A stretch of DNA of 47,007 bases from Candidatus Staskawiczbacteria bacterium RIFCSPHIGHO2_02_FULL_43_16 (GTDB lineage: Bacteria > Patescibacteriota > Minisyncoccia > Minisyncoccales > Staskawiczbacteraceae). The notes under the pieces are model-generated. The model saw nothing but the letters and a program-made list of their open reading frames with translations. It did not search any database and was not told where the DNA came from. Where the stretch lies: positions 1 through 47,007 of the forward strand of contig MHOU01000011.1 of NCBI GenBank assembly GCA_001821935.1, given 5' to 3'. The stretch's first letter is position 1, and each line of letters begins with the position of its first letter. The position numbers and the translations under genes were made by a program. Below, piece after piece: positions 15,065 to 22,661 of this stretch.

Positions 15065-16275
15065 GTCCCAACCCGCAAATTCGCGTTGACAGATAACTTC
15101 TGCCACGCGATTTTTTTTGCCTGCCCTGAGCCGCGCCGAAGGGTTCGGTTAAAGTATCCGGCGACGGCAACCATGAGGCCGTTGTCGGTCGAAAGGCTTT
15201 TTTCCGGGAAAATAACGTTTAAGTTTTCTCCCTTAGTTTTTTTGGTGAATTGTTTTCTTAGTTCGTTATTTGCCGAAACTCCGCCACCGACAATAATAGT
15301 TTTAGCTTTATAATCTTTCGCGGCATCCAAAGTTTTTTTAATTAACACATCGCAAATGGCATCTTGCACAGCAAAACACATTTCGCCAATGAACTTTTTG
15401 CTTAGTCCTGTAGTCCGAACCACAGGACTGGCATGCTCATCTCTTACTTTGTAGAGCACTGCGGTTTTTAAACCCGAAAAACTGAAACCATAATCACGGC
15501 TATGCATCATGGGCCGAGGCAAGATTATGCTACTTTCTTTAATTTGTGAAGCGATTTTGGAAATAATCGGGCCTCCCGGATAACCCAACCCTAAAATCCG
15601 AGCGGCTTTATCAAAACATTCGCCGGCTGCGTCATCGCGCGTTTCCCCGATAATTTTATAATCCCCTATTTTTTTTACTAAAATTAATTGGGTGTGGCCA
15701 CCGCTCACCACCAGCGCTACCGCCGGAAAATTCGTTTTAGGATTTAGGATTTCGGATTTAGAGTTTCCGTTAATTTTCGGCAGAAAATTAACGGCTATGT
15801 GTGCCTCTATATGATTTACGGGAATTACCGGAATATTCCAAAAGTAACTTAATGCTTTAGCAAAGTTTACGCCCACGTGCAAACAGGGTTCAAGCCCCGG
15901 GCCATGGGTGACGGCAATATAATCAACAGCAGGTTTTTCATGGGTTTCTAAAAAGTTTTTTACACTTTCAAAAAGTGTAGATTCTTTTTCTAATATTTTT
16001 TTCAACACTTTTAACTTTTCATTGATAATTGATACTTGATCATTGATAATTAACAATTTGCTTTCCCCCAAGGCTTCCTCTAAAACAGGAACCAAATTGC
16101 GTTGGTGTTCTCGTTTGGCCATAATGGGGAAAACACCGCCATAATTTGCATGGATTTGTTGGGAAGAGACAATATTGGACAAAACCTTGAAGCCCGTGGA
16201 CGCCCGACGTCCACGGGCTTCAAGGATAGCTACTCCGGTGTCATCGCAAGAAGTTTCTATGGCTAGTATTTTCAT
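15061..16275 (-). CDS. tsaD: tRNA threonylcarbamoyladenosine biosynthesis protein TsaD
   Basis: 404 residues from MKILAIETSCDDT (ATG at 16273-16275); an upstream start would add ten unlikely residues. It has the ASKHA fold with the metal-binding pair in HIEAH and the motifs VSGGHTQLIL, D-D-A-A-G-E-C-F-D-K and VVGGGVSANNELR. With TsaB and TsaE it transfers threonylcarbamoyl to A37 of ANN-reading tRNAs. Bacterial TsaD is usually near 340 residues; the excess is explained by inserts at EARGRRASTGFK, at the IINDQVSIINEKLK region, at SKSEILNPKT and near the end (RTLRRGSGQ). Each is encoded by a different dispersed repeat. Confidence 0.92.
   Translation of the reverse strand: MKILAIETSCDDTGVAILEARGRRASTGFKVLSNIVSSQQIHANYGGVFPIMAKREHQRNLVPVLEEALGESKLLIINDQVSIINEKLKVLKKILEKESTLFESVKNFLETHEKPAVDYIAVTHGPGLEPCLHVGVNFAKALSYFWNIPVIPVNHIEAHIAVNFLPKINGNSKSEILNPKTNFPAVALVVSGGHTQLILVKKIGDYKIIGETRDDAAGECFDKAARILGLGYPGGPIISKIASQIKESSIILPRPMMHSRDYGFSFSGLKTAVLYKVRDEHASPVVRTTGLSKKFIGEMCFAVQDAICDVLIKKTLDAAKDYKAKTIIVGGGVSANNELRKQFTKKTKGENLNVIFPEKSLSTDNGLMVAVAGYFNRTLRRGSGQAKKIAWQKLSVNANLRVGT
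15124..15143. repeat. CCCTGAG-CGAAGGG variant inside tsaD
   Basis: CCCTGAGCCGCGCCGAAGGG has the same ends and length as the hsp20 and valS copies with a different centre. It encodes part of the RTLRRGSGQ stretch near the TsaD C-terminus. Confidence 0.75.
15734..15764. repeat. TTTAGGATTTAGG arm inside tsaD
   Basis: TTTTAGGATTTAGGATTTCGG resembles one arm of the fold-back elements at 11728 and 25762. It encodes the SKSEILNPKT insert before F-P-A-V-A-L-V-V-S-G-G-H. Confidence 0.7.
16021..16057. repeat. TTGATAATT-type repeat inside tsaD
   Basis: Repeats of (C)ATTGATAATTGATA encode L-L-I-I-N-D-Q-V-S-I-I-N-E in an extra region of TsaD. Similar ATTACCAATTATCAATT units are in ligA (41530-41561) and pilD (38499-38529). 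Confidence 0.7.
16185..16225. repeat. Perfect 18-bp inverted repeat inside tsaD
   Basis: CCTTGAAGCCCGTGGACG (16185-16202) and its exact reverse complement (16208-16225) flank CCCGA. The central 23 bases are the reverse complement of the core of the terminator palindrome at 11261-11283. It encodes L-E-A-R-G-R-R-A-S-T-G-F-K near the TsaD N-terminus. Confidence 0.92.
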
Positions 16276-16338
16276 ATAGGGCAATACTACCCCAAAACTT
16301 GCCAATTTTCAATTTTTAAGCTAAAATTCAGGCTACAT

Positions 16339-16413
16339 GGTCCCATCGTCTAGTCTGGTCTAGGACACAAGATTTTCACTCTTGTAACTCGGGTTCAAAT
16401 CCCGATGGGACCG
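16339..16413 (+). tRNA. tRNA-Glu (anticodon UUC)
   Basis: Acceptor GGTCCCA pairs with TGGGACC. The anticodon loop TTTTCAC between CAAGA and TCTTG gives UUC. The T loop GGGTTCAAATCCC is normal. No CCA is encoded; a dispersed repeat begins right after the discriminator G. Confidence 0.95.
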
Positions 16414-16432
16414 CCCTTCGACAAGCTCAGGG
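16414..16432. repeat. CCCTTCGACAAGCTCAGGG element after tRNA-Glu
   Basis: It abuts the tRNA 3' end. Its reverse complement, CCCTGAGCTTGTCGAAGGG, matches the family in hsp20, valS and tsaD apart from the centre. Confidence 0.85.
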
Positions 16433-16442
16433 TAAACCATAT

Positions 16443-17975
16443 ATGCAAAAAGCCGATTATCTAAATATTTCCAGCGCCCGCGATATTTCAAGCAAAAAAG
16501 ATAAACTTATTTACCGATTGCTTGAAATCCTGCCAGGCGTGCTCAGTTTGGGGACTCTGTTGGGAGTCTTTATTTTTTCATGGCTGGCGCCCGCCTGGGT
16601 GGCCATTTTTATCATTTGCTTTTCTTTTTACTACTTGTTGCGGATACTGTATTTTTCCTTGCATCAGGTGCTGGGCTATTTTAAAGTGAAGCGCCATTTA
16701 AAAGAAGACTGGCTACAAAAACTGAAAAAACACAAAGGTTCTTCTTGGAAAAAAATATACCACGTGGTGATTTTGCCCACCTATAAAGAGGGTTCTGCCA
16801 TTATCAAAGAAAGCTTGGATTCTTTGCTGGCCGCCGATTATCCCAAAGAAAAATTAATCGTGGTGCTGGCTCTTGAGGAGCGCGCCGGGGAAATGTTTAA
16901 CCGGGCTGCCAAAAAAATACAAGCTCAATACCAAAATAAATTTTTTGCCTTTCTAACGGTGGCCCACCCCAGCAACGTTCCCGGGGAAATAGCCGGCAAG
17001 GGTTCAAATGTGGCCTGGGCGGGAAAAGCAGTGAAAGAATTTATTGATGCCCGAAATATTCCCTATGAAGATATTTTGGTTTCCAGTTTTGATATAGATA
17101 CCAAGGTCTATCCTCAGTATTTTTCTTGTTTGACCTGGTATTACGTAACTGAAAAAAATCCCCAGCGCGCCAGTTATCAGCCGGTTCCCGTGTATAATAA
17201 CAACATTTGGGAGGCTTCATTTTTCACCCGAGTGGTTTCCACTTCAAACACCTTTTGGCAAATGATCCAGCAGGAGCGTTCTGAAAAACTGACCACCTAT
17301 TCTTCTCACGCTATTGTGGCCACCGTGTTTTTTGAAGTGGGCTATCCGGCCAACGTGGTGTGCGACGATTCAAGGATATTCTGGCGCGCCTATCTTCACT
17401 ATGACGGCCATTATCGGGCGGTGCCAATGTATTATCTGGTTTCCATGGATGCCGTGGCTTCCACCAACATATTCAAAACCACTCTTAACCAATATAAGCA
17501 GCAACGGCGCTGGGCTTGGGGGTGCGCGGAAATTCCCTATGTGATGTTTGGTTTTTTACAGAATAAAGAAATCCCGCTCCGGGAAAAAATCCACCATATT
17601 TACACCTTGCTTGACGGCTATTGGTCCTGGGCCACGGCCGCTTTGCTTTTATTTGTGCTGGGCTGGCTGCCAATATTTTTAGGCGGAGACCAGTTTAATT
17701 TTTCCGTGCTTTCGTTTAACCTGCCCATTTTAACCAGCCGGATCATGACCGTTTCTTTGGTGGGCATGCTGATATCCGCCATCATGAGCACCATGCTGTT
17801 GCCGCCATTGCCGCGGGGCATGAATCAATTTAAAAAAGTAGCCGTGTTTGTGCAGTGGGTCTTTTTACCGGTGATTTTAATTGTCTTTGGCTCCTTTCCC
17901 GCCCTTGACGCGCAGATACGTTTAATGCTGGGAAGGTATATGGGTTTTTGGGTGACGGAAAAATTACGCAGGTAA
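16443..17975 (+). CDS. Membrane glycosyltransferase, family 2
   Basis: 510 residues. Two N-terminal helices (about residues 28-75) are followed by a GT-A domain: VVILPTYKEGSAIIKESLDSL (nucleotide-sugar binding), the SSFDIDTKVYP metal-binding DxD, the later VCDDSRIFWRAY acid and the QQRRWAWG (QxxRW) motif. Several C-terminal membrane helices close the protein. This layout is that of processive cellulose/hyaluronan-synthase-like enzymes that make and export surface polysaccharide, although length and product cannot be told. It starts 30 bases after tRNA-Glu, possibly on the same transcript, and is followed by a palindrome-rich region. Confidence 0.88.
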   Translation: MQKADYLNISSARDISSKKDKLIYRLLEILPGVLSLGTLLGVFIFSWLAPAWVAIFIICFSFYYLLRILYFSLHQVLGYFKVKRHLKEDWLQKLKKHKGSSWKKIYHVVILPTYKEGSAIIKESLDSLLAADYPKEKLIVVLALEERAGEMFNRAAKKIQAQYQNKFFAFLTVAHPSNVPGEIAGKGSNVAWAGKAVKEFIDARNIPYEDILVSSFDIDTKVYPQYFSCLTWYYVTEKNPQRASYQPVPVYNNNIWEASFFTRVVSTSNTFWQMIQQERSEKLTTYSSHAIVATVFFEVGYPANVVCDDSRIFWRAYLHYDGHYRAVPMYYLVSMDAVASTNIFKTTLNQYKQQRRWAWGCAEIPYVMFGFLQNKEIPLREKIHHIYTLLDGYWSWATAALLLFVLGWLPIFLGGDQFNFSVLSFNLPILTSRIMTVSLVGMLISAIMSTMLLPPLPRGMNQFKKVAVFVQWVFLPVILIVFGSFPALDAQIRLMLGRYMGFWVTEKLRR

Positions 17976-18345
17976 TTTTTTCGTCACCCAAAAACAGACA
18001 AAGGGGGTCGGGGAAATTGGGTATTTCCCCGTGAAGGAAAACAGTCAGTTAAACGCTTCAGACTATGTCTGAAGCGTTTAACTAGACGTTAGAAACCGTG
18101 GGTTTCTAAGGAGCGAACCCGAAGGGGGAGCGACGTTTTTGTGGTGACTGAGAAGGTTCGCAAGTAGCCTCCGCTCGCCAGTTCCCATCGCTCAGCTCAG
18201 CATCGTTTTGAAATGATGCGCCTCCGGCGCATAATAATTTCAAAACGTGCTTTGTACCTGGGCGCGACAAGGCGCGCCTGTGGTAATGCTTCGCTCCTGA
18301 AACTGGCTCGCTATGCGAACACCTCAATGCGTTGGGGTGTTCTGA
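17976..18345. other. Palindrome-rich non-coding region
   Basis: I see no gene in this stretch. It packs several hairpins: 18047-18083 (17-bp stem), 18089-18109 (TTAGAAACC-gtg-GGTTTCTAA), 18204-18247 (CGTTTTGAAAT...ATTTCAAAACG with ATGCGCC-tcc-GGCGCAT inside) and 18318-18341 (AACACC/GGTGTT). GC content is higher than its surroundings. It could be a stacked set of dispersed repeats or a structured RNA. A promoter for the next gene begins just after it. Confidence 0.6.
18047..18083. repeat. AAACGCTTCA palindrome, copy 1
   Basis: AGTTAAACGCTTCAGAC-tat-GTCTGAAGCGTTTAACT is a 17-bp perfect stem. A related palindrome sits at 29476-29506 directly after comFC. On either strand the flanks lack a long T run, so terminator function is uncertain. 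Confidence 0.85.
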
Positions 18346-18349
18346 AGTA

Positions 18350-18378
18350 TTGACAAATCCGTTTTATTATAATATGAT
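18350..18378 (+). promoter_or_regulatory. Predicted promoter of the 102-residue gene
   Basis: TTGACA (18350-18355) and TATGAT (18373-18378) are separated by 17 bases. The start codon lies 43 bases downstream with a good ribosome site between. Confidence 0.65.
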
Positions 18379-18421
18379 ATTGTTCAGTCTCAACCTATTC
18401 TTGCACAAGAGGAGTTTCATC

Positions 18422-18730
18422 ATGAAAGTCACCCGCACTCGCATGTTTGTCTACTCGCCAACAATGAAGAATGTGCATGTCATGCACTTTTCGTTGGCAA
18501 AGGATTTCCACTGCTTCGGCCGACTCATACTGAAGATGGCAAGCACCGGAAAATTCAATGTCAGGAAGGGGTCACTTCAGGAAATGTCCTACAAGGAAGT
18601 CTTGGCGGCCATCGACCCCGGACTTAGAGGAGTAATCATCGTGAAAGTTTCCGGAGAAATCTTCTTGGAAGAAGGTCAATTCTTCCTTGAAGCTACCGAA
18701 ATTGAACTTCCTCCTCCCGAGCATCACTAA
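18422..18730 (+). CDS. Small hypothetical protein (102 aa)
   Basis: Not recognised. The start at 18422 is chosen because AGAGGAG lies 8 bases upstream and a consensus promoter precedes it; longer in-frame extensions run through the promoter. The protein is soluble, with KVTRTRMFVYSPTMKNVHVMHFSLAKDF near the start and an alpha/beta end (GVIIVKVSGEIFLEEGQFFLEATEIEL). A terminator follows. It forms a complete monocistronic unit, so it is likely real and possibly well expressed. Confidence 0.65.
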   Translation: MKVTRTRMFVYSPTMKNVHVMHFSLAKDFHCFGRLILKMASTGKFNVRKGSLQEMSYKEVLAAIDPGLRGVIIVKVSGEIFLEEGQFFLEATEIELPPPEHH

Positions 18731-18758
18731 ACGACATTCCCACAGGCTATGACTTCTC

Positions 18759-18787
18759 AAAGGTGACCCCGTAAAGGTCACTTTTTT
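18759..18787 (+). terminator. Terminator of the 102-residue gene
   Basis: GTGACC (18763-18768) pairs with GGTCAC (18776-18781), followed by TTTTTT. Confidence 0.75.
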
Positions 18788-18791
18788 CATG

Positions 18792-18828
18792 TAAAAAATT
18801 GAACGGCTCAACCGCGGTTGAGCCGTTC
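18792..18828 (-). terminator. Terminator downstream of recG
   Basis: GAACGGCTCAACCG (18801-18814) is directly followed by its exact reverse complement, a perfect 28-bp palindrome. On the minus strand AATTTTTTA follows. It converges with the terminator at 18759-18787. Confidence 0.75.
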
Positions 18829-18847
18829 GTGTAGCGAGGGTGTTTCG

Positions 18848-18956
18848 CCAAAAGTGCATAGGATTGCAGGTTGGCTTGGCCCCGCGGAGCGGGCAACCTG
18901 CAAACGGGAGCTGAGCGAAGATTTTTCGCAGGAAAAAATCTTGGCGTCACTTTTGG
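18848..18956. repeat. Nested inverted repeat in the recG 3' region
   Basis: The outer arms CCAAAAGTG (18848-18856) and CACTTTTGG (18948-18956) enclose two hairpins, GCAGGTT/AACCTGC (18866-18901) and AAGATTTTT/AAAAATCTT (18918-18942). It would form a branched structure in the recG 3' untranslated region. It may be an RNA element or a degenerate mobile repeat. Confidence 0.55.
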
Positions 18957-18974
18957 TGGAATACCCGAGCGGCG

Positions 18975-21122
18975 CTATTCAAAGTGGATTTTTTGTTCAA
19001 AATGTTTGAGGCGCGCTTTTAATAAAGGGTAATTTTGCAGCGTCGGGTCTTTTTCCAGTAATTCTTTGGCTTCACTACGGGTTTTTTCAATGAGAAAGAT
19101 ATTGGATAAATTTTGCATGGCCGTGTCCGGCAAACCCCACTGCTGGGTGCCGTACAGCTGGCCGGGGCCACGTATTTTCAAATCTTCTTCGGCCAACTCA
19201 AATCCGTTGCTGGAGCGCTCCATGGCTTTTAAGCGTTTGCGGTTTTGCTGGCTTTCTTCCGTGGTAAATAAAAAACAATATGATTGCATGTCTGATCTGC
19301 CGACTCTCCCGCGAAATTGATGTAACTGTGATAATCCAAAGCGTTCTGCGCCTTCAATCATCATGATGGTGGCGCGCGGAACATCAACGCCCACTTCAAC
19401 CACGGACGTGGAAAGTAAAATATCAATTTCACCCTTTTTAAAGTCTTGCATGATACGCTCTTTTTCTTCAGCTTTCATTTTCCCGTACAGCATGGTGATG
19501 CGCAAATCCGGGAAGATTTCTTTACTTAATTTCTCATATTCTTGTTTTACAGATTTTATTTCTTGATTGGCAGTAAACCCAAAACTATAATTCTGCGGCA
19601 CAAAATTCCCCGACGTCGGGCGTCGGGAAGCTTCGGAATCTTTTTGTTCAATTTTCGGGCAAATCACAAAAACACCCCTTCCCTGTTTAACTTCGTTTTT
19701 TATAAATTCATAAGCCTTTTGCCGGTCGCTTTGCCCAACTACCGTGGTTATTATTTTCTTGCGATTTTTTGGCATTTCTTTTATCAAAGATAAATCTAAG
19801 TCACCATATACGGTTAATGCCAAGGTTCTGGGGATAGGGGTAGCCGTCATCGACAGCAAATGTGGCATCGTCCTCTTTTCTCGGGTTAATTCGGCTCGTT
19901 GATTGACTCCGAATCTATGTTGCTCATCAAGTACAATCAGCGCTAGGTTTTTGAATTTTACGCCTTTGGAAATAAGCGCCTGAGTGCCGATTAAAATATC
20001 AATTTCCCCGGTTTCTAGTTTTTTCAGTAATTCTTTTTTGGTAACCTTGTCCTGCCCGTTTATTTGCGAGCCTTTTCCCGATAAGAATGCAACTTTTGCA
20101 TCAAATTTTTCCAGCATGTTAGAAATTCCCAAAAAATGTTGCTTGGCCAAAATTTCGGTAGGTGCCATGAAGGCCACTTGATAACCGCACTTAACGGTAT
20201 TTAAGGCGGCCATGGTAGACACCACGGTTTTGCCCGAGCCCACATCACCCTGTAAGAGCCGTTGCATCGGCACTGGTTTTTCTAAATCCTTTAAAATGGT
20301 AAAAGCGCATTGGCGCTGAGAATCAGTTAATTGAAAGGGCAGCGACTTGGTAAATTCTTTCATTAAGGTTGCATCCATGGGGCAGGGCTGGGCTTTATTT
20401 TGTAATAATTTAGCTTTTTCTTTTAATACGGAAAGTTGCAGCAGCAATAAATCTTCAAAGGCAAAGCGGGCTTTGGCGGCGTCAGCGTATTCAAAAGATT
20501 CTGGAAAATGCGCTTGCCAGATGGCTTCACTGATGGGTAAAAACTTTTGTTTTTCCACCATTTCCGGCGGCAAAATTTCCGGAATTAAAGTGTGAAATTG
20601 CGTCAGTAGCGGCTTAATAACGTATCTTAGCCAGCGGCTGGTGACACCCTTTGTTTCAGAGTACACGGGAATAATTCTGCCAGTATGCGTTAAATTTTCA
20701 TTCAATGAATCCTCATAAATACGTTCATACGCGGGATTACTCAAGTACAAGCCATCTTTGCCCAAACTGACTTTTCCGGCCAAACAAATATATTGGTCTT
20801 CTTTCAATGATTGGACCAAATAGGGCTGGTTAAACCACAGAGCGGTAATTTGCCCCGTTTCGTCTTCTATAACCACCTCGGTAATATCCATGCCTTTTTT
20901 AAAGGTATGGGTTTGGTCTACGGATACAATTCTCCCCTGTACACAGGCGATCTGCCCAACTTCAACTTTTTTTATGGGGATAATATCTGAAAAATCATCA
21001 TATCTGGCAGGGAAATAAAAAAGCAGGTCCTGGACGGTTTTAATACCCAGCTTTTTTAACTTTTTTGCATAAGCTGTGCCGATTTTGGGCACGTCTTCAA
21101 CACTGGTGTCTAGATTTAACAT
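18975..21122 (-). CDS. recG: ATP-dependent DNA helicase RecG
   Basis: 715 residues. An N-terminal wedge/OB domain (about 60-160) is followed by a superfamily 2 helicase core: LLQGDVGSGKTVVS (Walker A), LIVLDEQHRFGVNQR (DExH motif), SMTATPIPRTL (motif III), STSVVEVGVDVPRA (motif V) and QFRGRVGRS (motif VI). RecG remodels stalled forks and branched DNA in repair. Length is normal. A loop before the second helicase domain contains SEASRRPTSGNF, whose RRPTSG is encoded by the GACGTCGGGCGTC palindrome at 19612; the same peptide appears in LigA here. It is followed by hairpins and a terminator. Confidence 0.94.
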   Translation of the reverse strand: MLNLDTSVEDVPKIGTAYAKKLKKLGIKTVQDLLFYFPARYDDFSDIIPIKKVEVGQIACVQGRIVSVDQTHTFKKGMDITEVVIEDETGQITALWFNQPYLVQSLKEDQYICLAGKVSLGKDGLYLSNPAYERIYEDSLNENLTHTGRIIPVYSETKGVTSRWLRYVIKPLLTQFHTLIPEILPPEMVEKQKFLPISEAIWQAHFPESFEYADAAKARFAFEDLLLLQLSVLKEKAKLLQNKAQPCPMDATLMKEFTKSLPFQLTDSQRQCAFTILKDLEKPVPMQRLLQGDVGSGKTVVSTMAALNTVKCGYQVAFMAPTEILAKQHFLGISNMLEKFDAKVAFLSGKGSQINGQDKVTKKELLKKLETGEIDILIGTQALISKGVKFKNLALIVLDEQHRFGVNQRAELTREKRTMPHLLSMTATPIPRTLALTVYGDLDLSLIKEMPKNRKKIITTVVGQSDRQKAYEFIKNEVKQGRGVFVICPKIEQKDSEASRRPTSGNFVPQNYSFGFTANQEIKSVKQEYEKLSKEIFPDLRITMLYGKMKAEEKERIMQDFKKGEIDILLSTSVVEVGVDVPRATIMMIEGAERFGLSQLHQFRGRVGRSDMQSYCFLFTTEESQQNRKRLKAMERSSNGFELAEEDLKIRGPGQLYGTQQWGLPDTAMQNLSNIFLIEKTRSEAKELLEKDPTLQNYPLLKARLKHFEQKIHFE
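19612..19624. repeat. GACGTCGGGCGTC palindromic element inside recG
   Basis: The 13-mer lies in TTCCCCGACG-TCGGG-CGTCGGGAA, a hairpin with a one-base bulge. The same 13-mer occurs at 11266-11278 and, reversed, at 16199-16211 and 42804-42816. Confidence 0.88.
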
Positions 21123-21147
21123 AGTTAAATAGTAATTTATTTTTACT

Positions 21148-21179
21148 TAAAAAAACAGCCCCGCACGATTGCGCGGGGC
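21148..21179 (-). terminator. Terminator of the 120-residue gene
   Basis: GCCCCGC (21158-21164) pairs with GCGGGGC (21173-21179). On the minus strand the stem is followed by a run of seven T after TG. It separates this gene from recG. Confidence 0.8.
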
Positions 21180-21191
21180 CTGGTGGTCGGC

Positions 21192-21554
21192 TTACTTTTT
21201 CTTAGATCCCCTGGCTTTTGCTTTGGCTAAAACTGCCTCAGCTTCTTTCGCAACGCGCTTGCGAACCTCGGGGTCTCGTTCAAATTCTTCCAATGCTTTC
21301 CTGGTCTCACGCATGCCTTCTTCTATCTGCTCTCTGTAGGGTGTCCGCATGCGTAATTCGAATTCAGCTCGCTGCTCTGGCTTCATTTCTTTGAGCGCTA
21401 TCTCAAACTTTTCACGAGACATGGGCTTGTATCGTTCTGCAAAATGTTGGCGATTCCTTTCACCAGTTGTGATTGTTTCCAGAATGCTTGCCTTGCTTTC
21501 CTTCATGTAAAGCAGATAGCACTCATACAGATCATCTGGCATCTTCTTTGGCAT
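21192..21554 (-). CDS. Hypothetical helical protein (120 aa)
   Basis: Not recognised. It is a highly charged, nearly all-helical soluble protein with ERNRQHFAERYKPMSREKFE in the middle, a Glu/Arg-rich stretch (MRETRKALEEFERDPEVRKR) and a basic tail (KAKARGSKKK). A very good ribosome site AAAGGAGA lies 5 bases before the ATG, and the gene has its own terminator, so it is probably real. The basic end would suit nucleic-acid or ribosome contact, but that is only a guess. Confidence 0.65.
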   Translation of the reverse strand: MPKKMPDDLYECYLLYMKESKASILETITTGERNRQHFAERYKPMSREKFEIALKEMKPEQRAEFELRMRTPYREQIEEGMRETRKALEEFERDPEVRKRVAKEAEAVLAKAKARGSKKK

Positions 21555-21603
21555 GAGAATCTCCTTTAGTAATGGGCTTAATTTACTCTATCATAATTCA
21601 ACC

Positions 21604-21630
21604 AAAAAGCGAGGCCTGACCTCGCTTTTT
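21604..21630. terminator. Terminator of the nrd operon
   Basis: AAAAAGCGAGG (21604-21614) pairs with CCTCGCTTTTT (21620-21630) around CCTGA. It ends one base before the nrdB stop codon on the minus strand. Confidence 0.85.
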
Positions 21631-21631
21631 C

Positions 21632-22627
21632 TTATGTCTGTGGTTTCTTGGTATGTCCGCTATCCACTTCGTACTTAGTGTTTTGTTGTTCAAAGAAGTT
21701 TACCAATTCCAATACATCCGTGGCGGTGCTCATCCATTTTGCCGGGTTGGTGACGTTGTATTCTTTTGGCAAACCTAATTCAGTCAGCCTTCGGTCAGCA
21801 ACATATTGCACATATTGGTTAACATAATCGGCATTTAAGCCCAAAATTCCGTTGGGGAATAAATCTTTATTGTAAGCGGTTTCAATGTTTACCCCTTCTA
21901 CAATAATGGATTTGATTTCATTAGCAAATTCTTCAGTCAGCAGTTCCGGATTTTCTTCCAGCGCGGTTTGTAAAAGCTGGATACCGAATTTCAAATGCAG
22001 GCTTTCATCGCGCAAGACCCAGTCAATCATACTGCCAAAGTTCCGCAGTTGATTGCGCTGCCTGAATGATAATACCACCATAAACCCACTGTAAAACCAA
22101 ATGCCCTCCATCACAATGTTAGTTGCCACCAAATTCCTGATAAAATCTTTTTTGCCTTCTGGGGTTTCAATGTTCAGCGTTTCTTCGGTCATTCGTTTCA
22201 AATATTTCATCACGTATTCTTCTTTCGCCTTCATGGAAGGGGTTTCCAAATGCACGTTAAAAATCTTTTCACGGTCAAAGGGGAAGGTTTCCAGCACATA
22301 TTCAAAGGCCACGCAGTGGTTAGCTTCTTCCCACATTTGCTTGGCTAAATACAAGTGGGCTTCGGGCGATTTTAAGTAAGGGTAAATTCCCAGGGCGATA
22401 GACCGGTTAACGATCAATTCGGCGGGATTAAAAAACGCCATGGTAAACTTTACCGCGTGCCGTTCGTCTTCGGTCATTTTGTTCCAGTCTTCCAAATCTT
22501 CTTTTAACGCAATTTCATGCGGGAACCACGTGTTGCGCACAGCTGTATTATACAGGTCGTAAGCCCACTGATAATGCATGGGGTGTAAGTTCATATCCTC
22601 TGGCGAAGCTTTTCCTAAAATTGGCAT
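21632..22627 (-). CDS. nrdB: Ribonucleotide reductase small subunit, class Ic-like
   Basis: 331 residues of the ferritin-like R2 fold. Predicted metal ligands are E70, E101, H104, E174, E208 and H211. The residue four after H104, where standard class Ia proteins have the radical tyrosine, is F108, and the first ligand is Glu rather than Asp. The spacings match the Chlamydia trachomatis R2 set (E89, E120, H123, F127, E193, E227, H230) exactly. This indicates a tyrosine-less, probably Mn/Fe, class Ic cofactor. With NrdA it makes deoxyribonucleotides. A TAGGTGTT-type repeat abuts the start codon on its upstream side. Confidence 0.92.
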   Translation of the reverse strand: MPILGKASPEDMNLHPMHYQWAYDLYNTAVRNTWFPHEIALKEDLEDWNKMTEDERHAVKFTMAFFNPAELIVNRSIALGIYPYLKSPEAHLYLAKQMWEEANHCVAFEYVLETFPFDREKIFNVHLETPSMKAKEEYVMKYLKRMTEETLNIETPEGKKDFIRNLVATNIVMEGIWFYSGFMVVLSFRQRNQLRNFGSMIDWVLRDESLHLKFGIQLLQTALEENPELLTEEFANEIKSIIVEGVNIETAYNKDLFPNGILGLNADYVNQYVQYVADRRLTELGLPKEYNVTNPAKWMSTATDVLELVNFFEQQNTKYEVDSGHTKKPQT

Positions 22628-22661
22628 GGTTTAGGTGTTAGGTGTTTGGTTTTAGGTGTTA
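22628..22661. repeat. Inverted-repeat arm, nrdB side of the four-helix gene
   Basis: On the minus strand this reads CTAACACCTAAAACC then AAACACCTAACACCTAAACC, ending at the nrdB start codon. It is complementary to the arm at 23028-23053 and closely resembles 37520-37552. The stop codon of the restored four-helix frame lies in it. Confidence 0.88.

Noticed and set aside
18106..18327. Open frame of 73 codons on the minus strand in the hairpin cluster
   Set aside because: It is made only of palindromic sequence, has no ribosome site, and its composition is unlike that of the neighbouring genes.
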